Position numbers and translations under genes: made by a program
Source: an uncultured bacterium
Lineage (GTDB): Bacteria; UBP6; UBA1177; JAKLFG01
NCBI GenBank assembly: GCA_938048925.1
Contig: CALITV010000273.1
Location: 1 to 6,497 of the forward strand
DNA length: 6,497 nucleotides
Direction of reading: 5' to 3'
In this document: positions 5,861-6,497 of the stretch, one piece after another
Layout of the letters: each line of letters starts with the position of its first letter
Numbering within the stretch: the stretch's first letter is position 1
The notes under the pieces: model-generated
What the model was told of the DNA's origin: nothing
Seen by the model: the letters and a program-made list of their open reading frames with translations, nothing else
Database searches by the model: none

Positions 5861-6497
5861 TCAGCGGGGATGGTGTCTGGTGTGTAAAAAGTTGCCGATC
5901 GGTTCTTCGAGCAACGCCACGAGCGATGTATAGAGGAACCCGAACTGGAAAAGCATGAGGAACGGCACGCTGAACCAGAGGGCGCTGTAGATGGCGAAAT
6001 AGACGGCATAGGTGAAGTAGAGGGCGAAGAAAAGTTCCAAGAAGGTGGTCCAGTTCACCGCCTTCGAACGATATGCGTTCGAAAAAACCTTCTGAAGGTG
6101 CGTCTTCCGAGGGCACTTCTTTGCCACATCGTATTTCGGTGTCCTTACGAAGGGGGTTTGGCGGCGCAGAAGCGCATCCATGACTGCCCGCGCGTTGTTG
6201 ACGGTAAGGCCGATGCCGATGGACATGGTTATCGGCAGATAGATGAGCGGGATCAACCGTGATCGGTGAGCGACACTCCGTGTCTCGTTGATGACCATGA
6301 CTTCTGCGAAGAAGTAGAAAATCATGACCGAAACGGTCGCCAAAATGAAGACCGGCATATCGAAAACAAAGACATCACCGATCCCTTGACGAAATCGGAG
6401 AAGGACATTTATCGGCAGCAGGAGGCAAAAGAAGAACATGAGGACATAGCCGAAGTTTGCCCCAAGATGGAAGAATGACTCCACTTTGACTTTCCAC
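5861..6497 (-). CDS. C-terminal membrane part of a processive family-2 glycosyltransferase, truncated by window edge
   Basis: About 211 residues of the C-terminus are visible; the reading frame stays open to the window edge, so the catalytic domain lies beyond it. The GTG at 6484 is not a start: the residues before it (WKVKVESFFHLGAN) continue the interface-helix pattern of cellulose-synthase-like enzymes. Numbering from Val at 6484, membrane segments lie near 12-29, 43-65, 77-95 and 148-191. Between the third and fourth is the family signature IGLTVNNARAVMDALL followed by FVRTPKY, which I associate with GT2 polysaccharide synthases of the BcsA/CESA-like superfamily in many Gram-negative bacteria. 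It would polymerise and move a glycan across the inner membrane; the sugar cannot be told without the catalytic D,D,D,QxxRW part. It converges on truA with 11 bp between stops, and no terminator is seen there. Confidence 0.8.
   Translation of the reverse strand, partial: WKVKVESFFHLGANFGYVLMFFFCLLLPINVLLRFRQGIGDVFVFDMPVFILATVSVMIFYFFAEVMVINETRSVAHRSRLIPLIYLPITMSIGIGLTVNNARAVMDALLRRQTPFVRTPKYDVAKKCPRKTHLQKVFSNAYRSKAVNWTTFLELFFALYFTYAVYFAIYSALWFSVPFLMLFQFGFLYTSLVALLEEPIGNFLHTRHHPR

Noticed and set aside
6063..6083. Perfect 8-base inverted repeat TTCGAACG-N5-CGTTCGAA next to an A-run
   Set aside because: It lies inside the glycosyltransferase coding region; read on either strand the stem is not followed by a T-run, so it is not an intrinsic terminator. 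One such repeat per several kb is expected by chance.

Overview
The window looks like chromosomal DNA from a Gram-negative bacterium of fairly high G+C content. A large ORF ends in an outer-membrane beta-barrel-like domain, preceded by a CFI-box segment of a kind I associate mainly with Myxococcota and other former Deltaproteobacteria. That lineage, or a related uncultured one, is my best guess; it is an inference from domain style, not proven. No RNA genes, insertion sequences, CRISPR arrays or phage genes are visible.

Layout from left to right. (1) Positions 1-401 (+) hold the 3' part of a one-cysteine peroxiredoxin cut by the window edge. (2) Positions 436-1662 (-), convergent with it, encode an MFS exporter of the MFS_3/EntS type. 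(3) Positions 1663-1907 are a divergent promoter region with a TGACAC-N6-GTGTCA palindrome and a third half-site over the probable -35 of the exporter. (4) Positions 1908-5849 (+) form a tight three-gene cluster: asd (aspartate-semialdehyde dehydrogenase), a 703-residue exported protein, and truA (tRNA pseudouridine synthase). The first junction is an ATGA overlap and the second leaves a single base. (5) Positions 5861-6497 (-), convergent with truA, are the C-terminal membrane part of a processive family-2 glycosyltransferase whose catalytic part lies outside the window.

The most notable gene is the 703-residue ORF. It reads as two proteins fused in frame. The first is a secreted Ig/Fn3-like protein with a long Asp-rich tract, a CFI-box and a C-terminal membrane anchor ending in Arg-Arg-Arg. 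The second is a small outer-membrane beta-barrel with its own signal-peptide-like start. The Arg triplet serves as the tail of the first and the basic n-region of the second. From memory the two halves resemble the myxobacterial families named after MXAN_2561 and MXAN_2562, which are separate proteins there. Nothing indicates a biochemical link with its housekeeping neighbours; the tie is co-transcription and translational coupling.
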